Source: Serinibacter arcticus (GTDB taxonomy: Bacteria > Actinomycetota > Actinomycetes > Actinomycetales > Beutenbergiaceae). From it: DNA of 64,000 nucleotides. The DNA lies in NCBI RefSeq assembly GCF_004786095.1, contig NZ_RHPJ01000001.1, positions 930,001 to 994,000 on the forward strand, given 5' to 3'. The translations under genes and the position numbers were made by a program. The notes beneath the pieces were generated by a model, which did not search any database, had not been told where the DNA came from, and saw only the letters and a list, made by a program, of their open reading frames with translations. Position 1 is the stretch's first letter. Each line of letters begins with the position of its first letter. Of the stretch, positions 15,772 to 23,948 are shown in pieces.

Positions 15772-17024
15772 TCGAACCAGCCGCCCACGGTGTCGGCCAC
15801 GCCGCCCGCGAAGTCGCCGATCGCCTCACCGGTGTCCGCGAGCGCGTCGACGCCGGAGCTGAGGGCCTCGCCCACGTCCGGGCCGTTCTCGAAGAACGAG
15901 TCGATGGCGCCGTCGGCGAAGATCGAGACGCCGGCTCCGACGACGGCGCCGACCGCGGCACCGATGGCCGTCCCCGGTCCGGGCACGATCGAGCCGACGA
16001 GCGCGCCGACGCCCGCCCCGGCGGCCACACCCGCCAGCAGCCCACCGCCCTGGGAGACGGCGATCTGCTCCACGCTCTCGCCCTCCTGCCAGTCGTTGTA
16101 GACGCCGAGGCCGAAGCCGACCGGCCCGAGGATCCGGCCCGCCACCCGGAAGATGCGGGAGACCCGGCCGGGGGCGAGGTCGGCCGCCTGCGTGCGCAGG
16201 TCGGCGGCCTCGTCGATCAGCCCCTGGGCGGCGAGCCGGTCCGCCTCGATCCGATTGCGGTCCAGCCAGCCCGGCAGCCAGCTGATGCGCCGGTAGCGTC
16301 GGTCCCAGAAGCCGCTGTTGTTCGCGATGTCGTCGAGCTGGGTCTGGCCCATCGCGAACAGCTCGTCCGCCCGCGTCAGGAGCGCCGAGCGCTGGTTGGC
16401 GATGGTGACCGCCTCGGCGGCGATGATGCCCTCGCCGAGGAGGTCGCCGATCGTGACCACCCAGGACGCGTGCGCGCCGGGGGTGATGTCGCCCTCGAGC
16501 TTGTCGCACGCCGTGCGGTAGGCCCGGTCCACGCGGTCGGCCTCCGCTCGGACCGACACGAACGTGCGCACCTTCTCGACCTGCGCCTCGTAGGCGGCGT
16601 AGTCCTGCGAGAAGCTGTCCTGCTGAGCCTGGGTCGGGTCCTGCACCAGGGACGGGTCCGGGAGCATCGGCCCCGGGTCCACGACGACGAAACCCGTCAC
16701 GGTCAGCCCGGCCCCTCGCGCGTCCTCGCGCGCCGCAGCCATGTCCTCCTGGCAGCGTCGCAGGCTGGAGGCGAAGTCCTCCAGGTCGCCCGCGAGCGTG
16801 GTGACGGCCGACTTCAGGTCGTCGGTCGTCCGGATCGCCCGCGTAGCGACGGTGTGGAAGTTGTCCCCCGCCGTCGTGTTCCAGCTGGAGCTCGCCGTCG
16901 AACGGGCGGCGGTGAGGCTGTCGGCCGCGGCCTCGACGCCGTTCGCGAGGGCGTCGCGCAGCCAGGTGGCCGTGCCCTCGATCGACGAGGGGCTGCCGGT
17001 GATCTCGGTGTCGACGTCGGCCAT
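15768..17024 (-). CDS. WXG100-superfamily effector-like protein with glycine-zipper tail
   Basis: A 418-residue protein with no signal peptide. Residues about 10-105 are predicted helical, with SWNTTAGDNF at 47-56 placed like the W-x-G turn of WXG100/LXG proteins. Residues 106-310 are mostly helical and charged. Residues about 327-368 are a glycine/alanine-rich membrane-active stretch (AGVAAGAGVGALVGSIVPG, then AIGAAVGAVVGAG). The tail from 369 to 418 is acidic and amphipathic. The layout resembles type VII secretion effectors such as LXG toxins with glycine-zipper tips. ATG 17024 overlaps the preceding stop (TGATG). No secretion-machine gene is in the window. Confidence 0.65.
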   Translation of the reverse strand: MADVDTEITGSPSSIEGTATWLRDALANGVEAAADSLTAARSTASSSWNTTAGDNFHTVATRAIRTTDDLKSAVTTLAGDLEDFASSLRRCQEDMAAAREDARGAGLTVTGFVVVDPGPMLPDPSLVQDPTQAQQDSFSQDYAAYEAQVEKVRTFVSVRAEADRVDRAYRTACDKLEGDITPGAHASWVVTIGDLLGEGIIAAEAVTIANQRSALLTRADELFAMGQTQLDDIANNSGFWDRRYRRISWLPGWLDRNRIEADRLAAQGLIDEAADLRTQAADLAPGRVSRIFRVAGRILGPVGFGLGVYNDWQEGESVEQIAVSQGGGLLAGVAAGAGVGALVGSIVPGPGTAIGAAVGAVVGAGVSIFADGAIDSFFENGPDVGEALSSGVDALADTGEAIGDFAGGVADTVGGWFD

Positions 17025-17311
17025 CAGTCCTCCATCGCCTGGTTGATCTGCTCGAGCGTCGCCGAGGACTCGGCGTCGGCCCGCTGGTAGTACAGCCGCG
17101 ACTGCGCGACGTTCTCCGACGCGGCGGAGAGCGAGGAGGCCACGTTGCCGGTGCTGGTGGCGAGCTGACCGAGCAGCGAGGTGATGCCCGGCGAGACGAG
17201 TCCGGCGTCAGGTCCGTCAGGGAACCGCAGCCCCTCCAGCGCCGTGGCGGCCTCACCCAGGCCGGTGGCGATGGTGTCGAGGTCGTCGAGGTCGACGTCG
17301 ATGTCAGGCAC
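17024..17311 (-). CDS. Small helical WXG100-like partner protein
   Basis: A 95-residue acidic protein, MPDIDVDLDDLDTIATGL at the start, then predicted helix-turn-helix with a loop around residues 30-42 (PDGPDAGLVSPG) and a long second helix ending in TLEQINQAMED. Size, fold prediction and position before a WXG-type effector match the small partners encoded in type VII effector operons. A W-x-G motif is missing. It overlaps the upstream gene by 8 nt and the downstream gene by 1 nt. Confidence 0.6.
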   Translation of the reverse strand: MPDIDVDLDDLDTIATGLGEAATALEGLRFPDGPDAGLVSPGITSLLGQLATSTGNVASSLSAASENVAQSRLYYQRADAESSATLEQINQAMED

Positions 17312-17624
17312 GGTCGGCGTCCCGCGCTTCCTCGTCGATCTCCTGCAGTCCGGGGCTGACGTCCACGAACAGCAGGTCGTAGGGCGCGGCCTCGTACGCG
17401 CGCTGCAGCGAGGCGACGTCGAGCACCACCCACGGGGAGCCCTCGAGGTAGTAACGGTCGAGGCGGTCGATCGCCGAGTAGGTGTAGAGCGCGGTGCGGC
17501 CGTCCTCGACCGTGTGCATCACCAGGCGGCGCGCGGCCCGGTCCTCCTCGTCCGTGGTGGGGACGTAGACGAGCGGCGGCATCGGCGGCCGGGTGGCGAC
17601 GGGAGTGGCGGCGAGAGTGGTCAC
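17304..17624 (-). CDS. SseB-like / SAV_915-type small protein, first gene of the WXG cassette
   Basis: A 106-residue soluble protein. The segment ALYTYSAIDRLDRYYLEGSP followed by VVLDVASLQRAYEAAP resembles the SseB-like domain found in streptomycete SAV_915-type proteins: a short beta-alpha unit around a TYSAIDRL motif. Function is unknown; such proteins often accompany secretion or contact systems. It starts at GTG 17624 and overlaps the next gene by 8 nt, so the five genes 17624 to 14871 read as one operon. Confidence 0.55.
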   Translation of the reverse strand: MTTLAATPVATRPPMPPLVYVPTTDEEDRAARRLVMHTVEDGRTALYTYSAIDRLDRYYLEGSPWVVLDVASLQRAYEAAPYDLLFVDVSPGLQEIDEEARDADRA

Positions 17625-17736
17625 GGCGCTGTCCTTCCGGGACGGTGGGTTCGACGAGGAACGGATCGACGGGGATCAACCTATGTCCCGGGGGCGCGCC
17701 GGACGATGGGTAGCGGTGCCCACGCACCGGGGCTCC

Positions 17737-17742
17737 TAGAAT
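17737..17742 (+). promoter_or_regulatory. -10 box of leaderless mutT-like promoter
   Basis: TAGAAT precedes GTG 17749 by 6 nt; no ribosome binding site is present. The sequence from the box to the start is nearly identical to that of the Rsm22-like gene at 60516-60530. Confidence 0.6.
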
Positions 17743-17748
17743 CGCCGG

Positions 17749-18168
17749 GTGACCGTACTCGTCGTCGCGGCCGCGATCCTCGACGATCTCGCCGCCCCCA
17801 CCCGCCTCCTCGCCGCCCGTCGCAGCGCGCCCAAGACCCTCGCGGGGTCGTGGGAGTTCGCCGGGGGCAAGGTCGAGCCCGGTGAGGACCCCCTGGGGGC
17901 CCTCGTGCGCGAGCTCCGCGAGGAGCTCGGGGTCGAGATCACCTTCGGCCAGCTCGTCCCCGGCCCGAACGGCGACCTGTCCTGGCCGATCCACCAGGGC
18001 CACGTGATGCTCGTGTGGACCGCGGCGATCACGGCCGGCCCGCCGGCCCCGCTGCAGGACCACGACGAGCTGCGCTGGCTCGAGCCGACCGACCTGCACT
18101 CGGTCCCGTGGCTCCCGGCGGACGTGCCGATCGTCGACGCCGTCGAACGTCTCGTCTTCGGCGGCTAG
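17749..18168 (+). CDS. mutT: Nudix hydrolase, MutT (8-oxo-dGTP diphosphatase) type
   Basis: A 139-residue Nudix protein with a complete Nudix box at residues 39-62: GGKVEPGEDPLGALVREL followed by REELGV. The preceding LAGSWEFAGGK and the short length are typical of MutT-type house-cleaning enzymes, which hydrolyse oxidised nucleoside triphosphates in the cytoplasm. Exact substrate is inferred. It starts at GTG 17749 with a leaderless promoter and is divergent from the WXG cassette. Confidence 0.85.
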   Translation: MTVLVVAAAILDDLAAPTRLLAARRSAPKTLAGSWEFAGGKVEPGEDPLGALVRELREELGVEITFGQLVPGPNGDLSWPIHQGHVMLVWTAAITAGPPAPLQDHDELRWLEPTDLHSVPWLPADVPIVDAVERLVFGG

Positions 18169-18200
18169 GGGTGACGCGCGCCCCGCGGAGCCCCGCGCCG

Positions 18201-18206
18201 TAGGCT
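18201..18206 (+). promoter_or_regulatory. -10 box of leaderless map promoter
   Basis: TAGGCT is followed after 7 nt by GTG 18214, the start of the methionine aminopeptidase gene. No Shine-Dalgarno sequence is visible. Confidence 0.55.
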
Positions 18207-18213
18207 GGACCCC

Positions 18214-18981
18214 GTGATCGAGCTCAAGACGCCCACCGAGGTCCAGCAGATGCGCCCCGCCGGCGTCTTCGTCGCCAGCGTGCTGAGCGCGCTGAAGGAG
18301 AAGGCCGTCGTCGGCGTGAACCTCCTCGAGCTCGACGCCCTGGCGCACGAGATGATCCGCGACGCCGGCGCCTCCTCCTGCTACATCGACTACCACCCGA
18401 GCTTCGGTGCCTCGCCGTTCGGCAAGGTGCTGTGCACGAGCGTCAACGACGCCGTGCTCCACGGGCTCCCCCACGACTACGTGCTCCAGGACGGCGACCT
18501 GCTCTCGGTCGACTTCGCCGCCGAGCTGAACGGCTGGGTCACCGACTCGGCGCTGTCGGTCGTCGTCGGCACGCCGCGCGCCGAGGACCTGCGCGTCATC
18601 GAGGCCACCGAGGTCGCCCTCAAGGCCGGTATCGAAGCCGCTGTCGTCGGCAACAAGCTCGGCGACATCTCCTGGGCGATCGGCGAGGTCGCCCACCAGT
18701 ACGGCTACCCGGTCAACCTCGACTTCGGCGGTCACGGCGTCGGCCGCACCATGCACGGCGAGCCCCACATCGCCAACGACGGCCGCGCCGGCCGCGGCCT
18801 GAAGATCAAGCCCGGCCTCGTCATCGCCATCGAGCCGTGGTTCCTCATCGCGACCGACGAGATCGAGACCGACCCCGACGGCTGGACCCTGCGGTCGGTC
18901 GACGGCTCCCGCGGCGCCCACAGCGAGCACACCGTGGCGGTCACGCCCGACGGCCCGCTGATCCTCACCGCACGCGCCTGA
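18214..18981 (+). CDS. map: Methionine aminopeptidase, type I
   Basis: A 255-residue metalloprotease that removes the initiator methionine from nascent proteins. All metal ligands are present: Asp100 and Asp111 in SVDFAAELNGWVTDS, His174 in GGHGVGRTMHGEPHI, Glu207 in IAIEPWF and Glu238 in AHSEHT; His83 and His181 fit the substrate-site histidines. Length and the lack of an N-terminal zinc-finger extension are typical of bacterial type Ia enzymes. GTG 18214 is supported by the leaderless promoter. Confidence 0.95.
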   Translation: MIELKTPTEVQQMRPAGVFVASVLSALKEKAVVGVNLLELDALAHEMIRDAGASSCYIDYHPSFGASPFGKVLCTSVNDAVLHGLPHDYVLQDGDLLSVDFAAELNGWVTDSALSVVVGTPRAEDLRVIEATEVALKAGIEAAVVGNKLGDISWAIGEVAHQYGYPVNLDFGGHGVGRTMHGEPHIANDGRAGRGLKIKPGLVIAIEPWFLIATDEIETDPDGWTLRSVDGSRGAHSEHTVAVTPDGPLILTARA

Positions 18982-19049
18982 TCGCACGCGCCGTCGCACG
19001 CGCCTGATCCCGGGCGGGCCGGACGCCGTCTCGTCGGCTACCGTTCAGA

Positions 19050-19077
19050 AGCGCTCCCACTCCGCTCGGGAGGCGCT
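19050..19077 (+). terminator. Hairpin between map and the polysaccharide operon
   Basis: AGCGCTCCC (19050-19058) pairs with GGGAGGCGCT (19068-19077) with one bulged base and a 9-nt loop. It may terminate map. However, a -10-like TACCGT at 19039-19044 lies just before it, so it could instead be in the 5' leader of the glycosyltransferase operon. Confidence 0.4.
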
Positions 19078-19110
19078 GTCCGTACGCGTCGAGGCCGCCG
19101 GGAGTCGTCA

Positions 19111-20349
19111 GTGCACATCGCTCTGCTGACGCACTACTACCCGCCCGAGGTCGGAGCGCCGCAGCGCCGCTGGAACGCCTTCGCCCGACGGTTCCGCGCG
19201 AGCGGCCACCGCCTGACGGTCATCGCCCCGCCCCCGCACTACCCGGTGGGCACGTTCGAGGCCGCCGATGCCGCCCATCGCGCCGGTGCCCGCACCGTCG
19301 GGGAGTGGGGCGAGCGCATCGCCCGCGTCCGGTTCCGGGAGCACGGCCCCGGTCTCCCCGGCCGCGTCGCCGACCAGACGGTGACCGCCGCGGACACCCT
19401 CGCCACCGGCCTGCGCCTGTTCACGCGACCCGGGCACCGGCCCGACGTCGTCGTCGCCACCGCACCCGGACTGCCGACCATCCCGGCCGGGATGGCCCTG
19501 GGGGCCGCGCTGTGCCGACCGACCGTCGTGGAGATGCGCGACGCGTGGCCCGACCTCATCGCCCCGAGCGGGATGTTCGGACCCGACGACGGCCGCCACC
19601 CGCTGACCCGGCAGGTCGCACGCCGCGCGCACGAGGTCGTCACGCACCTGCAGCGCTCGACCGCCGCGGTCGTCACGACGACGGAGTCGTTCGCCGGCGT
19701 GCTGCGCGAACGCGGGGTGGAGCGCACGCACGTCATCCGCAACGGCTCCTCCGTCCACCTCCTCCCCGTCCTCGAGCCGCCGCCACTGGACCGCCCGGGT
19801 CTCCGGGTGCTCTACCTCGGCACGATCGGTCGGAGCCAGGGCCTGGCGACGGCGGTCGTCGCCGCCGCGCTCGCGCGGGACCGCGGCCTGGGTGTCACCC
19901 TCCGGCTCGTCGGCTCCGGCGCCGACGACGCCGCGCTCCGCGACCTCGCCGCGCGGCTCGGTGCACCGGTCGAGTTCGTCGGCCGGGTGCCGCACTCGGG
20001 CGTCGGCGAGCACTACGCCTGGGCCGACACGGCGCTCGTGACGCTGCGCGACTGGGCGCCGTTCGACTGGACGGTGCCCTCCAAGCTGTACGAGATCCTC
20101 GCGGTGCGGCGCCACGTCTCCGCCGCCGTGCGCGGCGAGACCGCCACGGTGGTCGAGGCGGCGCGCGGGGGCGACGTCGTCCCACCCGAGAGCCCGAACG
20201 ACCTCGTCGACCTGTGGCGCGGACTCGCCGCCGACCGCCGCCGCCTCGACCCGGGGCACGAGGCGCGTGCGTGGGTGGTCCGGAACGCCGACGACGACCT
20301 GCTCGCCGCGCGGTACCTGGACGTGCTGCACGGGGTGGTGGGGCGGTGA
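19111..20349 (+). CDS. GT4-type glycosyltransferase (WbuB-like)
   Basis: A 412-residue cytoplasmic glycosyltransferase of GT-B fold. The N-terminal acceptor domain begins HIALLTHYYPPEVGAPQRRW, typical of WbuB/WcaI-like enzymes. The donor domain holds LRVLYLGTIGRSQGLATAV, GSGADDAALRDLA, and VPSKLYEILAVRRHVSAAV with the nucleotide-sugar Glu in KLYE. It starts an operon that includes an ABC-2 polysaccharide exporter, so it probably adds a sugar to a lipid-linked glycan. GTG 19111; the next gene overlaps by 4 nt (GTGA). Confidence 0.87.
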   Translation: MHIALLTHYYPPEVGAPQRRWNAFARRFRASGHRLTVIAPPPHYPVGTFEAADAAHRAGARTVGEWGERIARVRFREHGPGLPGRVADQTVTAADTLATGLRLFTRPGHRPDVVVATAPGLPTIPAGMALGAALCRPTVVEMRDAWPDLIAPSGMFGPDDGRHPLTRQVARRAHEVVTHLQRSTAAVVTTTESFAGVLRERGVERTHVIRNGSSVHLLPVLEPPPLDRPGLRVLYLGTIGRSQGLATAVVAAALARDRGLGVTLRLVGSGADDAALRDLAARLGAPVEFVGRVPHSGVGEHYAWADTALVTLRDWAPFDWTVPSKLYEILAVRRHVSAAVRGETATVVEAARGGDVVPPESPNDLVDLWRGLAADRRRLDPGHEARAWVVRNADDDLLAARYLDVLHGVVGR

Positions 20350-22079
20350 GCGCACGGTTCGAGCGGCTCGCGACGCCCGCGCGGAGCGTGGTGCTCGCGG
20401 TGGGTGTCGCGACCCGGATGGCGAGAGAGGATCCCGCGCTGCTCGTGATCCAGGCCGCGCGCCGCGCTCCAGCGTCCTGGCGGGCCCCGGCGGCGCGCGC
20501 CGTCGCTGCCCGATCTCGCAGCGGGAGCTCGCGCGACGTCGTCGGACGGTGGCTCGCCGGGCACGACGCGGACGCGCGCCGAGGTGTCTCGCACCTGCTG
20601 GGTCGCGGACGCGTCTCCTCCCTCGTCGCCGAGATCGCGGTGCTCCTCGACGTGCCGCTCACGGGCGACGACATCGCGAGCGCCACCTGGGCCCGTGCTC
20701 TCCGGCGCCGCGGTGACCTGAGCGGCGCGGTCGCGGCGGCGGGGTCGACAGGCCGCCTCGCAGGCCGCCTCAGCTCCGAGCTCTCGACGCTCCAAGCCGG
20801 GTACGACCTGCCCGGGCGCGCGTCCGAGCGACGGCGGGCTCGACCGAGGCGCAGCTCGACCGACGTCCCGACCGTGCTGCACCTGCTGACCAACTCGCTG
20901 CCCACGACCACGAGCGGCTACGCCGTCCGCAGCCACGCGGTGCTCCGCGCCCAGGCCGCGGCCGGTCTCCAGGTGGCCGCCGCCACCCGCCTCGGCTATC
21001 CCGTGACCGTGGGCCGACCCGTCGTGCGGGGCTCCGACCTCGTCGACGGAGTCCGCTACCACCGTCTCGTTCCGTGGCGACTCGCGGCGGACCCGGCTGC
21101 GCGCCTCGTTCAGCACCGTGACGCCGCGCGCGCGCTCGCTGCGCAGCTGCGGCCGGACGTGCTGCACACGACGACGGACCACCTCAACGCCGTGGTGGCG
21201 AGAAGCCTGGCGCGCGAGCTCGGGATTCCCTGGGTGTACGAGGTGCGCGGCGTCCTCGAGGACACGTGGGTCGCCTCCTTCCCGACCGAGCAGCGAGCCG
21301 CCGTGCGAGCGAGCGAGCGCTACGGACTCCTGCGCGCCCGGGAGACCGAGCTGGCACGGGCCGCCGATCGCGTGGTGGTGCTGGGCTCGAGCGTCGCGGA
21401 CGCGCTCGTGGCTCGCGGCGTGGACCGCGGTCGAATCGTCCTGGCGCCGAACGCGGTGGACGCACAGCTGCTCACCCGCGCTGTCGAGCCCGCGGCTGCA
21501 CGGGCGGCCCTGGGTCTCCCGCGCGAGGGCTTCTGGGTCGGGACCGTGAGCAGCCTCGTCGGCTACGAGGGGTTGGCGACGCTCATCGAAGCCGTCGCCC
21601 TCGAGCGGGCCGCGGGCCGGGACGTCCGTGCCGCGCTCGTGGGGGACGGCGTCAGCCGTCCCGAGCTGGAGCGTCTCGTGGCCGACCGTGGGCTGGGAGA
21701 GGTGGTGCTCCTCCCCGGACGTGTGCCGCCCGCGGAGGCCACGGGCTGGTACGAGGCGCTCGACGTCGTCGCGGTCCCCCGATTGGACACCGCCGTGACC
21801 CGGACCGTGGTCCCCCTCAAGCCGATGGCGGCGATGGCGCTGGGACGCCCCGTCGTCGCGAGCGACCTGCCGGCGCTCGCCGAGATCGTGGGTCGACCAG
21901 GGGCCGGCCTGCTGACCGAGCCTGAGAGCGCGCGTTCGCTGGCGGACGCGCTCGCGCTCCTCGCGTCCGATCCCGCCCTGCGCGCGTCGCTGGGCGCGGC
22001 GGGCCGCGCCTTCGCCTCGAATCGGACGTGGGCCGCCATCGGCCGGGGCTACCGCACGATGTACGAGGCGGTCGCATGA
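20346..22079 (+). CDS. GT4-type glycosyltransferase with N-terminal helical extension
   Basis: A 577-residue protein. Residues 1-170 are Arg/Ala-rich and helical. The GT-B part runs from about 172: VLHLLTNSLPTTTSGYAVRS, VYEVRGVLEDTWVAS, APNAVD, and the donor-site segment VVPLKPMAAMALGRPVVASD. In most GT4 enzymes the last segment reads LKP-x-EAMA; here the conserved Glu is Ala, so donor binding may differ or activity may be lost. It shares architecture with the proteins at 32405-34366 and 34393-37209. GTG 20346 overlaps the previous stop and its own stop overlaps the exporter start (ATGA). Confidence 0.82.
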   Translation: MSARFERLATPARSVVLAVGVATRMAREDPALLVIQAARRAPASWRAPAARAVAARSRSGSSRDVVGRWLAGHDADARRGVSHLLGRGRVSSLVAEIAVLLDVPLTGDDIASATWARALRRRGDLSGAVAAAGSTGRLAGRLSSELSTLQAGYDLPGRASERRRARPRRSSTDVPTVLHLLTNSLPTTTSGYAVRSHAVLRAQAAAGLQVAAATRLGYPVTVGRPVVRGSDLVDGVRYHRLVPWRLAADPAARLVQHRDAARALAAQLRPDVLHTTTDHLNAVVARSLARELGIPWVYEVRGVLEDTWVASFPTEQRAAVRASERYGLLRARETELARAADRVVVLGSSVADALVARGVDRGRIVLAPNAVDAQLLTRAVEPAAARAALGLPREGFWVGTVSSLVGYEGLATLIEAVALERAAGRDVRAALVGDGVSRPELERLVADRGLGEVVLLPGRVPPAEATGWYEALDVVAVPRLDTAVTRTVVPLKPMAAMALGRPVVASDLPALAEIVGRPGAGLLTEPESARSLADALALLASDPALRASLGAAGRAFASNRTWAAIGRGYRTMYEAVA

Positions 22080-23038
22080 GCAGGCGGTCGGCGAGGAGCG
22101 AGGACCCGACGAGGGACGGGCCCGTGACGGGAGCACCGCGCGTCTACCGCGCGCGGACCGTCGTCGAGGTCGACGCGGGCGGTCTCCTGCACGTGCTGGG
22201 CCGTCCCCCTCTCGGTGAGTACCTGCGGCGGCTGTGGCAGCGGCGCCACTTCATCGTGGCGGACTCCCGCGCCCGGGTGCAGACGGACAGCCGCGCCAAT
22301 CTCCTCGGTTCGCTGTGGCTCGTGCTGAACCCGCTCCTGAGCGGTGCGGTCTACTTCGTCATCTTCGGTCTGGTGATGAGTGGTAGCCGGGGCATCGAGA
22401 ACTTCCTGGGATACCTCGTCGTCGGCGTCTTCCTGTTCCAGTACACGATCCAGTGCCTCAACCAGGGTTCGAGGTCGATCAGCGGGGGCCGCCAGCTGAT
22501 CCGCGCCTTCAGCTTCCCGCGTGCGGCGCTCCCGGTGGCGGTGGTGATGCGGGAGACGCTGCGCTTCCTGCCGGCGCTGGCGACGATGCTCGTCCTCGTG
22601 CTGGCGATCCCGTTCGTCGTCCCCCTGATGGATCCGGGCGGGGAGACCATCGCCCTCCGTATCGGTTGGCCGTGGCTCCTGCTGCCCGCCGTGCTCCTGC
22701 TGCAGCTGGTCCTCAACACCGGACTCGCGCTCATCGCGGCCCGGGTGACGGCCAGGATTCCGGACCTGACTCAGATCATCAGCATCCTCGCCCGGTTCTG
22801 GCTCTACGGTTCGGCCGTGTTCTTCTCCGTCGACCGGTTCGCCGAGTACCCGGCGCTGTCGGCGATCATGCAGGTCAACCCCATGTTCCTCGTCATCGAC
22901 ATCGCGCGGGACCTGCTCCTCTACGGCGTGCTGCCGTCGTGGGGGGCATGGGCCCTCCTGGCGGCGTGGTCGACCGGCCTCCTCGTTCTGGGAACGCTCG
23001 TCTTCTGGCAGGCCGAGGAGACCTATGCCGCGCCGTGA
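22076..23038 (+). CDS. Polysaccharide ABC-2 exporter permease (Wzm/TagG type)
   Basis: A 320-residue membrane protein with six transmembrane segments and a cytoplasmic N-terminus of about 70 residues. The start of the ABC-2 domain, FIVADSRARVQTDSRANLLG followed by SLWLVLNPLLSGAVYFVIFG, is the classic Wzm/TagG/RfbA signature. With the ATPase encoded next it would flip the completed glycan across the membrane. ATG 22076 overlaps the preceding stop by 4 nt. Confidence 0.9.
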   Translation: MSRRSARSEDPTRDGPVTGAPRVYRARTVVEVDAGGLLHVLGRPPLGEYLRRLWQRRHFIVADSRARVQTDSRANLLGSLWLVLNPLLSGAVYFVIFGLVMSGSRGIENFLGYLVVGVFLFQYTIQCLNQGSRSISGGRQLIRAFSFPRAALPVAVVMRETLRFLPALATMLVLVLAIPFVVPLMDPGGETIALRIGWPWLLLPAVLLLQLVLNTGLALIAARVTARIPDLTQIISILARFWLYGSAVFFSVDRFAEYPALSAIMQVNPMFLVIDIARDLLLYGVLPSWGAWALLAAWSTGLLVLGTLVFWQAEETYAAP

Positions 23039-23948
23039 TGCCGGGAGCCACCCTGCTGGCGGCACGGATGCCCCCGTCCACGTGGTCGTCGACAACGTCC
23101 ACGTGCGATACACCACGCCCTCGTCCGCCGCGACGGCGCGGGCTCAGGTCTCCCTGCCGCGTCGAGCTCTGCACCGCCTGGTGGGCAGCTCCCCCAGCGT
23201 GCTCGTGCGTGCACTCGCCGGCGTCTCGCTCGTGGTGCACGCGGGCGAGGCCGTCGGCGTCGTCGGCCTGAACGGATCGGGGAAGAGCACGCTCCTCCGC
23301 GTCGTTGCCGGGCTCGAGCGTCCAGCACGAGGAACGGTGCTCGCCTCCTCCGTGCCGCTCCTGCTCGGGGTGAACGCGGCGATGCTCACCGAGCTCTCCG
23401 GCCGGGAGAACGTCCGGCTGGGCTGCCTGGCCATGGGGATGTCGCCCGCCGAGGCGACGGCCGCACTTCCCGACGTCGTCGAGCTCGCCGGCATCGGGGC
23501 CGCGATCGACCACCCGATGCGCACGTACTCCACCGGCATGGGCGCCCGGCTCCGTTTCGCGATCGCCGCTGCGTCGAATCCGGAGGTGCTGCTCATCGAC
23601 GAGGCCCTCGGTGCCGGTGATGCAGCGTTCAAGGAGCGCTCGCAGGATCGGATGTCCGCCCTGCGGGGCAACGCCGGGTGCGTCCTCCTCGTGTCCCACG
23701 CCGCGCAGACGATCGAGGAGACGTGCACGCGCGCCGTCTGGCTGCACCAGGGTCGGGTGGTGCTCGACGGCGAGGCCGAAGACGTGGCGCGGCGGTACCG
23801 CTGGTTCGCGTGGCAGCTCGCGCAGGGTGAGGAGGCGAAGGCCGCCGGACTCCTCGAGGAGGCCTACCGGGACGGGACCGACACCGACGTGCGCCTCGAT
23901 CTGCGCGGCACGGCGCAGCACCAGGTGCGACGCCGGGGTGGGCGATGA
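23025..23948 (+). CDS. Polysaccharide ABC exporter ATPase (Wzt/TagH type)
   Basis: A 307-residue ATPase with Walker A GLNGSGKST, the Wzt/TagH signature YSTGMGARLRFAIAA, Walker B VLLIDEALGAGDAAF and the switch His in LLVSHAAQT. It lacks the roughly 150-residue C-terminal carbohydrate-recognition domain of the longer Wzt proteins, so it probably exports without reading a terminal modification. It overlaps the permease gene by 14 nt. Confidence 0.9.
   Translation: MPRRDAGSHPAGGTDAPVHVVVDNVHVRYTTPSSAATARAQVSLPRRALHRLVGSSPSVLVRALAGVSLVVHAGEAVGVVGLNGSGKSTLLRVVAGLERPARGTVLASSVPLLLGVNAAMLTELSGRENVRLGCLAMGMSPAEATAALPDVVELAGIGAAIDHPMRTYSTGMGARLRFAIAAASNPEVLLIDEALGAGDAAFKERSQDRMSALRGNAGCVLLVSHAAQTIEETCTRAVWLHQGRVVLDGEAEDVARRYRWFAWQLAQGEEAKAAGLLEEAYRDGTDTDVRLDLRGTAQHQVRRRGGR

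Noticed and set aside
15826-18999. Reverse-strand open frame of 1057 codons over the WXG cassette, mutT and map
   Set aside because: It runs antisense to map and mutT and out of frame with the cassette genes, and its product is Arg/Gly/Ala-rich noise.
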